Shown here in pieces: positions 7,846 through 15,913 of a stretch of DNA of 34,959 nucleotides. Numbering within the stretch: the first letter of the stretch is position 1; each line of letters opens with the position of its first letter. The DNA is from Bacillota bacterium (GTDB lineage: Bacteria > Bacillota > UBA4882 > UBA8346). The notes below the pieces were generated by a model. That model ran no database searches. It was not told the origin of the DNA and was given only the letters and a program-made list of their open reading frames with translations. The stretch covers positions 1 to 34,959 of the forward strand of contig JAKPCT010000062.1 of NCBI GenBank assembly GCA_029553165.1. Direction: 5' to 3'. Position numbers and translations under genes: made by a program.

Positions 7846-8784
7846 ATGGAAATCTATGACTTGATAATCATTGGCGCCGGTCCGGCAGGTATGACTGCGG
7901 GAGTCTTTGCAGTTCGCAAAGGGTTGAAGACGATCATTGTCAGTAAAGATGTTGGGGGACAAGTAAATTGGACTACCGATATCGAAAATTATATGGGATT
8001 TGAAGAGATTGACGGCCAGGCATTGATGGATAAATTTGAAGAGCAGCTAGAGCAACACCATTTGGCAGAGAAGCAAGCAGGAGTAAAAGTACTACGGCGA
8101 GAGGAAGATTTGTTTGTTGTAGAGACGGATCAGGCAGAACAGCTGAAATCCCGGGCGGTAATTATCTGTTCGGGGAAAAAACCAAAAACTTTGAATGTTC
8201 CGGGAGAGAAAGAATTTCGTAATAAAGGGGTCAGTTATTGCTCGACCTGTGATGGTCCGTTATTTAGAGATGTACCGGTTGCCATTGTTGGCGGTGGGAA
8301 TTCCGCAGTGAAAGCAGCACTTGATCTGGCGAATTATGCCAGCGAGATCCATTTGATTTCCTTAACTGACTTGACTGCCGATGCGATATTGGCAGAACGA
8401 ATAAAAGCAATTGCTCAACTGAAGGCATATCTGAAACATAGTGTTATTGAGATTAAAGGGACAAAAAACGTTGAAAGTGTGGTTGTTGAAACGGCTGACA
8501 CCAAAAAACGGTTTGAACTACCGGTTCAAGGAGTATTTATTGAGATTGGGCTGGATCCAAATACTGATTTTGTTGACGAAACAGTTGAACGTAACGAACA
8601 ACATGAAATCAAAATTGATTGTTATTGCCGGACCAGTGTTCCGGGATTATTTGCGGCCGGTGATGTATCCTCAGTACCTGAAAAGCAAATCATAATCGCT
8701 GCCGGCGAGGGTGCCAAAGCAGCGATTAAAGCCTGGGAATATTTAGTCAATAAGTATCCGAATGAATGTCTGGTAAACAGTTAA
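7846..8784 (+). CDS. AhpF/thioredoxin reductase-like FAD-dependent disulfide reductase, probably NADH-specific
   Basis: A 312-residue flavoprotein with FAD motif GAGPAG (residues 10-15), redox disulfide C132-S-T-C135 (YCSTCDGPLF), nucleotide-binding GGGNSA (149-154) and the C-terminal FAD motif GLFAAGD. The HRRxxxR element with which thioredoxin reductases hold the NADPH phosphate is missing; that position reads IHLISLTDLTAD. The C-terminal part (VFIEIGLDPNTDF, VPEKQIIIAAGEGAKAA) is closest in style to AhpF. NADH is therefore the likely donor, although the double-thioredoxin N-terminal domain of AhpF is absent. The separate CPWC protein just upstream may replace that domain. ATG 7846 was chosen because AAAGGGTGG precedes it by 5 bases; a GTG at 7837 lies inside that site. 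Confidence 0.9.
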   Translation: MEIYDLIIIGAGPAGMTAGVFAVRKGLKTIIVSKDVGGQVNWTTDIENYMGFEEIDGQALMDKFEEQLEQHHLAEKQAGVKVLRREEDLFVVETDQAEQLKSRAVIICSGKKPKTLNVPGEKEFRNKGVSYCSTCDGPLFRDVPVAIVGGGNSAVKAALDLANYASEIHLISLTDLTADAILAERIKAIAQLKAYLKHSVIEIKGTKNVESVVVETADTKKRFELPVQGVFIEIGLDPNTDFVDETVERNEQHEIKIDCYCRTSVPGLFAAGDVSSVPEKQIIIAAGEGAKAAIKAWEYLVNKYPNECLVNS

Positions 8785-8792
8785 TTATCATT

Positions 8793-9707
8793 TTATGGTT
8801 GGAGTTTTTTAATCAATGGTAAGATGGTCTGTTCAACAGTTTCTTCGGTAACAGTAGTTAAATCAGTCTTATGTAAGCTCCATCTTTCAGTAAATGATAA
8901 TGTATCATTGGGAGCCATTTTGGTTAATGGACCTAAGGATTCCAGTTCCAGAAAATACTTATTGGTAAAAATTGCGGCATTAACACCACCATCGGGGTAC
9001 GGGGCGTTGTTAATAAAACTAAACTGTTTTACGAAGAGATTGCCATAATTGAGATAAGCTAACCAACCATCGGGAACAGTAATTCCAAATTTAAAACGGG
9101 TTTCGTTATTAGGATCCTGTTTGACAAAGATGTAGTTCTCGCCCCACGTAACCCGGGGATCGTTCATTTTGGCATAAGGCCATACTGAAATTATTCGACT
9201 GGGAATGAATCCATCCGGATCACCTTCTCGCGGTTGTGGAATAATGGCTGTGCCACCAGTGCTCATAACACTTAAAGGCCAGGGTGCTAATTCGATTGTC
9301 CAAAGTCCGTGATTTGTAAACTGGTGCTCTACAGTAAAGATATGTTGGTCATTTAAACTAATGATGATTCTTTTTTGAATCCCGGTATTGGTTTCGACCG
9401 GTTGGGTAATTTGGAGTCCATTAGCGGTTGGTGTTATTTGCAATGGTTCATTGTCAGGAAAGTAAGTTCGATCCCAGGATTCCGGACTGTGCCAAAACCG
9501 ATGTCCGCCATAGATTCTCCATTCTGGAACACGGTCGATAATTGGAAAATCCGGTATTTCGCCAAATAGGTTTGCGCCATCAACAAAGCCGCACTTGATG
9601 ATTCGAGGACCGAAATCGCTGGTAACAATGGCTTCCACGACGCCATCACTGACCGAATAACAGTTTTGCCAATTGTGGTAATCAATTTTTTTAATATTAA
9701 TTGTCAT
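8793..9707 (-). CDS. DUF4380-like protein with aldose epimerase (galactose mutarotase) fold
   Basis: A protein of about 304 residues without signal peptide or membrane segments. The sequence looks like DUF4380-type relatives of aldose 1-epimerases: TSDFGPRIIKCGF near the N-terminus, EWRIYGGHRFWHSPE around residue 70, and a run of beta-strand-like segments. The conserved GGHRxWHxPE histidines could form a sugar-binding or catalytic site, but no substrate is known to me. ATG 9707 follows GGAGTGATC by about 8 bases; an upstream TTG at 9728 sits inside that site. It starts 21 bases after the MATE gene on the same strand and so probably shares its transcript. Its 3' end is 8 bases from that of the converging flavoprotein gene, with no terminator visible between. 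Confidence 0.6.
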   Translation of the reverse strand: MTINIKKIDYHNWQNCYSVSDGVVEAIVTSDFGPRIIKCGFVDGANLFGEIPDFPIIDRVPEWRIYGGHRFWHSPESWDRTYFPDNEPLQITPTANGLQITQPVETNTGIQKRIIISLNDQHIFTVEHQFTNHGLWTIELAPWPLSVMSTGGTAIIPQPREGDPDGFIPSRIISVWPYAKMNDPRVTWGENYIFVKQDPNNETRFKFGITVPDGWLAYLNYGNLFVKQFSFINNAPYPDGGVNAAIFTNKYFLELESLGPLTKMAPNDTLSFTERWSLHKTDLTTVTEETVEQTILPLIKKLQP

Positions 9708-9728
9708 AATACACAGATCACTCCCCAA

Positions 9729-11146
9729 TTATTCAAAATTTGATACATCTGGTAATAATGCAGGGCTAAAATCTTGGAGTTGGTGTGTGACGTTATTGAT
9801 CCATTTCTTCGATAATAATCTCATAATTCCTACCACAATTTTAAATAATTCTTCCGATGCTACCAAAATATAAACAACATGAGCCGGCAGTTTCCAAACC
9901 AAACCGGCAAGGAACGCGAGCGGAACAGCGATCAACCACATTCCGGCGGTGTCTAGAAACAGACTGAATTTGGTATCGCCACCACTTCTAAAAACTCCGA
10001 GTATAAGGATCATATTAAATATTTTAATTGGGATAATGCAAGCGATTACCAATAAAATCAACTTGGTTAATTGGAAGACGTCTGGCGATAAGCGATAAAA
10101 TGCCAGGAAGAGATCGCGTGAAGCTATTAAAAGGAATGAGATAATAGTCCCAAGCATTGGGCCGGTAAATACTGCCCTTTTTGCATACTTAAAAGCGGTT
10201 TCTTCATCACCGGATCCAATTACATTTCCAATCATGATTGCGCAAGCCTGGGCCATTCCAAAAAAGAGAATAACCCCCATCCTTTCGATGGTTGAAGCAA
10301 TATTAACGGCAGCATAGATCCCTTTATCCATTCGGGAGTATACAATTGCATACATTGTGACTCCTAATGACCATAGAAATTCATTGATGATTACAGGTGC
10401 GGTTGTTTTAAAGAAATTGCCAATAAAATGAGGATTGCAATTGACCATCTGTTTGAAGCTGGCAGCCGGGGCTAAACCAGCTCGGTAAATTAATCCTACA
10501 ATTGTTACACATTCAACGATTCGAGCGATCGTTGTTGCCAGAGCAGCTCCGGCCGGCCCCATTTTTGGAAAACCCAGTGTACCGTAGATTAATAAATAGT
10601 TAAATAAAGTATTGATTCCAATTGCTAGAATGTTGATTTTTAATGGCAGTAACACTTCTTTGGTACTGCGGAGGATTGAAGAATAAGCAAAAGCAATTGC
10701 ATAAAATAAATAACTGAAAGCGACGAAACGAAGGTAGTTAATGCCTTCTTGGATTACCGAAGGGTCTTTACTGAAGATGCCCATAATTTCGCCGGGAATG
10801 ATTAAAACCAGAAGCATGAAGATGGTACTGATAAAGACGCTAGATAATAAACAAAGGCCTAAAACCTTTCGAATGTTAATAATGTCTTTTGTCCCCAAAA
10901 CTGGGCGGTGAAAATAGCGGCCCCACTGTTAATGCCGAATAGAAACAGATGAAAGAGAAAGAAGATTTGGTTCGCAAGGCCAACGGCAGCAATTTCTGTC
11001 TCTCCTAACCGGCCAATCATAATGTTGTCAATTAGATTAAGTGAAGATGTGATAAAATTTTGCATAGCAATGGGTAATGCTAAAGTTAATAGTGTGGAAT
11101 AAAAGTCGTGATGACTGGATTTTTTATTTTTGAGCAATTGAAACAT
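9729..11146 (-). pseudogene. MATE family efflux transporter, interrupted by a one-base frameshift
   Basis: A multidrug and toxin extrusion (MatE, NorM/DinF-like) exporter of about 472 residues and 12 membrane helices, normally driven by Na+ or H+. The N-terminal part (from ATG 11146, preceded by GGAGAAAG) runs through IMIGRLGETEIAAVGLANQ to FTAQFWGQK and then leaves frame. The rest continues one frame away as KDIINIRKVLG to the stop at 9729. Restoring one A in the CAAAAG run near 10882 rebuilds an uninterrupted protein. Nothing else is lost, so the lesion is either very recent, a homopolymer sequencing error, or (less likely) a programmed -1 shift. It is followed on the same strand by the DUF4380-like gene. 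Confidence 0.85.
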
Positions 11147-11196
11147 ATACTTTCTCCAAAAATTATTTAAAATATAAAATACTTTGAAAATGAGTT

Positions 11197-11224
11197 ATTA
11201 TGGATTGTTTAATTATTGTATCAA
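11197..11224 (-). promoter_or_regulatory. candidate sigma-A promoter of the MATE gene
   Basis: On the minus strand, TTGATA (11224-11219) and CATAAT (11202-11197) are 16 bases apart, about 50 bases ahead of the start codon. The 320-base gap 11147-11466 is otherwise AT-rich. It holds this promoter and the one for the ABC transporter, placed back to back. Confidence 0.5.
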
Positions 11225-11363
11225 AACCAAAAATGTTCTGCAAATATTATTCTAAAAACAGTTAATGACCTGACTATCAATGAAATTTGCACTTCAGAAA
11301 CTTAATATATTGAATTTCGTTAATAGAAAAGATGATCTGTCTCGAGTAAATTATTGCAAGCTA

Positions 11364-11392
11364 TTAACAGGTTGTCCCGATTATGGTAGAAT
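11364..11392 (+). promoter_or_regulatory. sigma-A promoter of the ABC exporter
   Basis: TTAACA (11364-11369), a 17-base spacer, and TAGAAT (11387-11392). Each hexamer differs from consensus at one position. The leader to the TTG start would be about 68 bases. Confidence 0.65.
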
Positions 11393-11466
11393 GTAAAGAT
11401 GCTTTATGATGATATTAGATCGTGAACTGCTTAATTATTTGATTTAAAGATTTAAGGGGGATCTTT

Positions 11467-13548
11467 TTGTATAGACGATTATTTCAATATATCAAACCGT
11501 TTAAAACCCGAGTGGCAGCATTATTGATTATTATGCTAGTCCTGTCAGCGCTTACTGTGGCTGAGCCGGCGACTTTAGGTCTCTTAACTGATGCGTTGTT
11601 TTATCCCCGTTATGGTATATCGTTGCAGTCGTTTGGAATTGAGCTTCCGGATGCCATTAAACAGGAATCCGGAGTTGATGGGCAAGCTATCATTGCGCCA
11701 ATTGAAGACACTAAGTTGCTATCTGCTAAGGAAAAGCAGGTGATCCTAAAAGTCTTTAAGGATAGTAGAGTCGAGATCGAACAGGTGATTGATGGAGATT
11801 CAAAGCTTAATATCAGCTATCGTTTACCTGAAGGGCTCGATAATGATGTCAAATTTTTAGAAGAGATTAGCCGGCAAATCGCCGAACAAGGAATTAAAGT
11901 GAAACTGGCTAAAGTAGTTGAGCCGTCAACCCATATGGGCCAGGGTATTTTAAAGCAAGTTCCAACTATTTTTATTATCCCGATATTATTAATTTTATTG
12001 CAGTTTATTCGGGGAATATTTATGTATGCCCAATATTACCTGGCAACTTCAATGAGTCAAAAAGTTATCATGCGCCTTCGTAATGAACTGTATGCTCATT
12101 TGCAACGTTTATCAATTGGTTTTTTTGAAGATAAAAGCACAGGTCAGTTAATGTCGCGAGTAACTAATGATGTTGGAATGATTCAAAACCTGTTTTCCAA
12201 TATTTTAGTAGAGCTGATTGTTGAGCCGTTCATTATTATCTGGGGAATTATTTATTGTTATCTGTTAAATCCCTATTTGTCAACTTTTTTGTTAATAGTG
12301 ATCCCCTTAATTATGTTACCAATTAATAAGTTCAGTAAAAAGATGCGGAAGATTGGAAAAGAGGTGCAGCAAAAGACCGGGGAGATTACGGCACACTTAC
12401 AGGAGACACTTTCGGCGATAAGAGTAGTCAAAGCTTTTGCAATGGAGCAATATGAGATAAAACGATTTGGGGAACGGAACCGAGAGAATTATCGAATTTA
12501 TATGAATGGTGCCCGCTTGCAAGGTTTATTAACGCCAACTATTGAGTTGTTTGCCGTTACGGCGTTGTGTTTGCTGGTATTAATCGGTGGAAGAGCCGTC
12601 CATTATAACCAGATGAACCCTAAGGACTTAATTACCTTTGTGTTGATCATTGGTTATATCTCAAATCCGGTGAAGCGGATAACAAAACTGATTGGACAGA
12701 TCCAACATTCATTGGCGGCGGCGGAACGAATCTTTAGTTTATTAGATGAGCAACCATCGGTCCAGGAGCCAAGTGACCCCATCATCCTTCCGAAACTCAA
12801 TGGGGAAATTGAGTTTAAAAACGTTTGTTTTAACTACGGCCAGCCACCGGATGTTTTAAAAGATATCAATTTAAGGGTAGAACCAGGACAGATCATTGCG
12901 CTGGTTGGTCCCAGTGGTGCCGGAAAATCCAGTCTGGTTAATTTACTGCCACGGTTTTACGATCCTTACCATGGTGAAGTTTTAGTGGATGGGATTAATA
13001 TCAAGGAGGTAGACTTAGTATCACTCCGTTCACAGATGGGAATTGTCCCACAAGAAAGTATCTTATTCCGTGGGACCATCTCTGATAATATTGCTTATGG
13101 CCGACTCGATGCTGATCCTGAAGCAATCGAGCAGGCGGCTAAAGCGGCCAACGCCCATCAATTTATCTTAGATTTACCGGATGGGTATCAGACAATGGTT
13201 GGTGAACGGGGAGTGACACTGTCTGGCGGTCAACGTCAACGAATTGCCATCGCCAGGGCATTATTGAGAGATCCCCGTATTTTGATCTTAGACGAAGCTA
13301 CTTCAGCATTGGACACTACTTCCGAGGTTTTGGTCCAAGAAGCTTTGGAACGACTGATGCAAAACCGGACTACTTTTGTAATCGCCCATCGATTGTCTAC
13401 AATTCAGAAGGCTGACCTGATTGTTGTGCTTGATAAAGGAGAGATTGTCGAGAGTGGAACGCATGAGCAATTATTACAAAAACACGGGTTATATGCGAAA
13501 TTGTATCGGCAACAATTCCGGAAAAATGCTCCATCAGATGAAGATTGA
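11467..13548 (+). CDS. ABC exporter, fused permease-ATPase (MsbA/LmrA type), with extracytoplasmic insertion
   Basis: A 693-residue half-transporter predicted to work as a homodimer in the cytoplasmic membrane, exporting a lipid or drug-like substrate. TM1 is at about residues 15-37 and TM2 at about 165-185. The nucleotide-binding domain has Walker A GPSGAGKS (481-488), the Q-loop in MGIVPQESILF, signature LSGGQ (585-589), Walker B ILILDE with D609-E610, and H-loop IAHRLST. About 115 residues separate TM1 and TM2 (near 45-160), far more than in MsbA-type proteins; the segment is charged and should lie outside the cell. The start is TTG 11467, supported by AAGGGGG six bases upstream; no ATG or GTG stands close by. 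The substrate is unknown. Confidence 0.93.
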   Translation: MYRRLFQYIKPFKTRVAALLIIMLVLSALTVAEPATLGLLTDALFYPRYGISLQSFGIELPDAIKQESGVDGQAIIAPIEDTKLLSAKEKQVILKVFKDSRVEIEQVIDGDSKLNISYRLPEGLDNDVKFLEEISRQIAEQGIKVKLAKVVEPSTHMGQGILKQVPTIFIIPILLILLQFIRGIFMYAQYYLATSMSQKVIMRLRNELYAHLQRLSIGFFEDKSTGQLMSRVTNDVGMIQNLFSNILVELIVEPFIIIWGIIYCYLLNPYLSTFLLIVIPLIMLPINKFSKKMRKIGKEVQQKTGEITAHLQETLSAIRVVKAFAMEQYEIKRFGERNRENYRIYMNGARLQGLLTPTIELFAVTALCLLVLIGGRAVHYNQMNPKDLITFVLIIGYISNPVKRITKLIGQIQHSLAAAERIFSLLDEQPSVQEPSDPIILPKLNGEIEFKNVCFNYGQPPDVLKDINLRVEPGQIIALVGPSGAGKSSLVNLLPRFYDPYHGEVLVDGINIKEVDLVSLRSQMGIVPQESILFRGTISDNIAYGRLDADPEAIEQAAKAANAHQFILDLPDGYQTMVGERGVTLSGGQRQRIAIARALLRDPRILILDEATSALDTTSEVLVQEALERLMQNRTTFVIAHRLSTIQKADLIVVLDKGEIVESGTHEQLLQKHGLYAKLYRQQFRKNAPSDED

Positions 13549-13573
13549 TAATTATGTGAGCCTAGAAAAAATA

Positions 13574-13610
13574 AAAGCCCACTTTCCGATTGAGCGAGAG
13601 TGGGTTTTTT
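13574..13610. terminator. bidirectional terminator between converging genes
   Basis: CCCACTTTC (13578-13586) pairs with GAGAGTGGG (13595-13603) with one mismatch. An A run flanks the left side and a T run the right, so it can stop transcription of both the ABC exporter (+) and the Fe-S flavoprotein (-). Confidence 0.88.
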
Positions 13611-13631
13611 ATTGGCTGTTATTTAACAGTA

Positions 13632-14210
13632 TTAATCTTTAATCTTCTTTAACAACCAGGCGATATTTTCAGCTAAAGAGTTCATTGTATTTAGACCTTC
13701 GGCATCGGTTTCGACATCGCCTGGTTCCCGGCCGATACCAAGATTCCAGTAGCTTGAACCTGGTATGATCATTTCATTGATCAAAAAGAAATCATTGATT
13801 GCGTTAAAAGTAATCAAGGCTCCGGCCCGTCGAACAGCTACGATGGCTGCTCCTAGCTTTCGCCTTAACAGATAACCATTCCCACGGGTTACATATCCGG
13901 CACGGTCGATTAAAGCTTTGACTTCGGCAGTAACATTCGAAAAATATGTTGGTGAACCGATGATTATGCAGTCTGCGGCAATCATTTTGGCAATACAGGT
14001 ATTGATGATATCATCATCAATTACACATTTGGAATTTTGGTTGACCCGACATTGGCCACAAGCCATACAGCCTCTAACCGGTTCACCTCCAAGTTGAATG
14101 AGTTCAGTTTCAACATTGTGAGTATTGAGTTGCTCAAAGACTTTGTTGATTAAACGTACGGTGTTCCCGTTTTTACGGGGACTACCGTTGAAAGCTACAA
14201 CTTTCATCAT
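13632..14210 (-). CDS. iron-sulfur flavoprotein / NAD(P)H-dependent FMN reductase family
   Basis: A 192-residue flavodoxin-like protein. The N-terminus has an FMN phosphate-binding loop, [10 protein letters not shown] (about residues 8-17). A compact cluster motif CX2CX2CX7C at residues 48, 51, 54 and 62 (GCMACGQC then C) resembles the [4Fe-4S] site of archaeal and clostridial Isf proteins. [18 protein letters not shown] is the second FMN contact. The family moves electrons between ferredoxin or NAD(P)H and small acceptors such as O2, H2O2 or quinones. ATG 14210 lies six bases after GGAG; an ATG follows directly at 14207 and could be used instead. It is monocistronic by its surroundings. The physiological acceptor is unknown. 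Confidence 0.88.
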   Translation of the reverse strand: MMKVVAFNGSPRKNGNTVRLINKVFEQLNTHNVETELIQLGGEPVRGCMACGQCRVNQNSKCVIDDDIINTCIAKMIAADCIIIGSPTYFSNVTAEVKALIDRAGYVTRGNGYLLRRKLGAAIVAVRRAGALITFNAINDFFLINEMIIPGSSYWNLGIGREPGDVETDAEGLNTMNSLAENIAWLLKKIKD

Positions 14211-14222
14211 TAAACACTCCAT

Positions 14223-14470
14223 TCTTGAAAAGATGTTATTAAATCAGTTGAATCAAAACAAAGGACGGCGAATTACCCTTTACATTAAGGTGGCGCTTGT
14301 TTGTAACATGATCTGTTTAGCTTGTTTTCAAATTCATTATTCCTTAAAAAGGGAAGAATTCCTTCTATAATTATAGTGTGAATTAAACAAGTTCTATAAT
14401 TTCAAATCGGGACATACTATTAAAGTAACAGTACTATTATTAAAGGGATCCAATATCATTCTACGCCTTA
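14223..14470. other. AT-rich intergenic stretch with no gene seen
   Basis: I find no convincing reading frame here. Two TATAAT hexamers on the + strand (14366-14371 and 14395-14400) have only poor -35 partners. If active they would read into the hairpins at 14471-14552. Confidence 0.4.
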
Positions 14471-14515
14471 CCCCCATTCAGATGGGGGAGACTGTTCTTG
14501 CCTGAAGGCAAGAGC
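14471..14515 (+). repeat. two tandem tight hairpins, possible small RNA or transposon-end remnant
   Basis: Hairpin 1: CCCCCAT, loop TCAG, ATGGGGG (14471-14488). Hairpin 2: GTTCTTGCC, loop TGAA, GGCAAGAGC (14494-14515, one G-U pair). They are separated by five bases and followed seven bases later by the terminator at 14523-14552. Neither is needed by a neighbouring gene. Compact paired hairpins occur at IS200/IS605-type ends and in structured small RNAs; I cannot tell which applies. Confidence 0.5.
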
Positions 14516-14522
14516 TTGATAT

Positions 14523-14552
14523 AAAAAAGTTGGCACGGATGCCAACTTTTTT
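14523..14552. terminator. strong bidirectional terminator
   Basis: AAAAAAGTTGGC (14523-14534), loop ACGGAT, GCCAACTTTTTT (14541-14552): a perfect 12-bp stem with A and T runs on its sides. It lies 24 bases past the stop of the minus-strand YoaP remnant. On the + strand it could end a transcript of the two hairpins just before it. Confidence 0.9.
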
Positions 14553-14576
14553 AATGATATTAAAATCAAACCAGTC

Positions 14577-14897
14577 TTAATTACTGATTTTATTGATTAA
14601 GGTTTTGAATTTGTCACCTGACATTAGTTCATGGGTGATAAATTTGCCATTATAGAAAATGCTGAAAGTCGTAACCGGTGAAGTTGCATTTTGTGCGGCT
14701 GTTTTTGAATCAAATTTGATGGTTTGGATTGGAATGCCAAGTTGATTGGCGATCGCTACATACTCTGCAACATAGGAATCGGTATATGGGCATTGAACAG
14801 TGTAGGTAAGCACCAGTCCCTCGGTATTAGCTACAGTAAGCTTCTTGGCGTTTGGTTTGAACTGCGGTAGGGGTGCTTCATCAAATTGTTTGACTGA
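14577..14897 (-). pseudogene. remnant of a YoaP-type GNAT acetyltransferase gene (C-terminal domain only)
   Basis: An open frame of 106 codons runs from after a TGA at 14898-14900 to the stop at 14577. The readable product ends with a thioredoxin-like YoaP C-terminal domain: VLTYTVQCPYTDSYVAEY, SPVTTFSIFYNGKFITHELMS. It is preceded by the linker DEAPLPQFKPNAKK, which in full-length relatives joins the GNAT acetyltransferase domain to this domain. That GNAT domain is missing. No ATG exists in the frame; the only plausible start is GTG 14813, and I see no ribosome binding site. A good promoter and palindrome remain about 60 bases upstream, so an internal deletion seems to have removed the front of the gene. 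Expression as a 78-residue small protein from GTG 14813 cannot be excluded. Confidence 0.72.
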
Positions 14898-14955
14898 TCA
14901 AAAAAGGTTTTAAAGTTTGTGATTCAGCAGCGCCTTACTTTGAGCTGTTAGTAGG

Positions 14956-14986
14956 ATAACATCTTTCTGTGACACCTTTATGTCAA
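14956..14986 (-). promoter_or_regulatory. promoter with overlapping TGACA-N6-TGTCA operator
   Basis: On the minus strand a consensus TTGACA (14986-14981) is followed 19 bases later by TGTTAT (14961-14956). A perfect inverted repeat TGACA-N6-TGTCA (14970-14985) covers the -35 and part of the spacer. It begins five bases after the stop codon of the WYL regulator and points at the YoaP remnant. The regulator is the natural candidate to bind it. The long 19-base spacer suggests a promoter needing a regulator. Confidence 0.6.
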
Positions 14987-14990
14987 GGTT

Positions 14991-15911
14991 TTACTTGTAA
15001 GAATCAATAATTTGTTGTGCAATCTGTTTTAATTTGTCCCTTACTTCAGTAGGGTCCACAACTTTAACTTCGGCGCCGTAACTTAGGAGGGTACTGTAGA
15101 GCCAAGCATCATTATAAAAAGTAGTTTGGACCAGCAATTCCCCGGTATCCAAAGGTGTGATTTCTTGTGCATTAAAGAAATCTTCAACTACTACGGTTGC
15201 ATTGGGAGAAAATTTGAGGGTCAGCTTAATTAAGTCACTGGTAGATTGGAATCTTTTTAGATAATCATAATAATTGTAGGTCCGTCTTTTAAAAGTTTCG
15301 GTTAAAATTTGGAATTCTTTAATCCGTGATAATCGAAATAAACGATAATCGGATTTCGTCTGACAATAAACAAATAGGTACCACGAGAAACCTTTATATA
15401 CCAGTGACATTGGTTCCACGATTCGGGATGAAGGAATTGAATTCCGGTCAATATATTTGATTGTGATGAGCAAATTTTTAGTAATGGCAGTATGAAGTTG
15501 TTTGATTTTGGCAATTTGGTGTTTGACATATCCCCAAGGAAGGATGTCAAAGATTATTTGCTCAAAAATAAATGGTTCTTTATCTGCAGGAATTAAATTA
15601 CTGACTTTTTCAATGGCTAAGTCGATCTCTTGGTCGTTTAAGGCGGAATTCAACCCTTTTAAAGCTGATAAAATAGCAATAATCTCATTGAAAGAGAGCA
15701 TCTGGTGGTTGATCTTATATTTTTCAACAATGCCGAAACCACCATTGCTTCCAGGGTAGCTTACAATCGGAATACCGGCTAAATTGATTGTTTCAAGATC
15801 ACGGTAAATCGTCCGTACCGAGACGCCAAAACGTTGAGCAAGATCTTTAGCCGGGATTCGCTCTTTATTTAACAGGAGAATAACAATTGCCAATAACTGC
15901 TCGATCTTCAT
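14991..15911 (-). CDS. YafY-type transcriptional regulator with WYL domain
   Basis: A 306-residue DNA-binding protein. The DeoR-type winged helix-turn-helix lies at about residues 5-60 (LAQRFGVSVRTIYRDLETINLAG, shown here as family-typical). The WYL sensor domain covers roughly 140-225, with FSWYLFVYCQ and YRLFRLSRIKEF typical of it. WYL domains sense nucleotides or nucleic acid in characterised members; the ligand here is unknown. The ATG is three bases after the nitroreductase stop, so the two are co-translated. A palindromic operator sits directly after its stop codon. Confidence 0.92.
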   Translation of the reverse strand: MKIEQLLAIVILLLNKERIPAKDLAQRFGVSVRTIYRDLETINLAGIPIVSYPGSNGGFGIVEKYKINHQMLSFNEIIAILSALKGLNSALNDQEIDLAIEKVSNLIPADKEPFIFEQIIFDILPWGYVKHQIAKIKQLHTAITKNLLITIKYIDRNSIPSSRIVEPMSLVYKGFSWYLFVYCQTKSDYRLFRLSRIKEFQILTETFKRRTYNYYDYLKRFQSTSDLIKLTLKFSPNATVVVEDFFNAQEITPLDTGELLVQTTFYNDAWLYSTLLSYGAEVKVVDPTEVRDKLKQIAQQIIDSYK

Positions 15912-15913
15912 TG

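Noticed and set aside
14125-14370. 81-codon + strand frame opposite the start of the Fe-S flavoprotein
   Set aside because: Half of it is antisense to a good gene. The rest has no start signal and no recognisable product.
14457-14560. CRISPR-like array
   Set aside because: The hairpins differ from each other in sequence and there is no regular repeat-spacer pattern here or elsewhere in the window.
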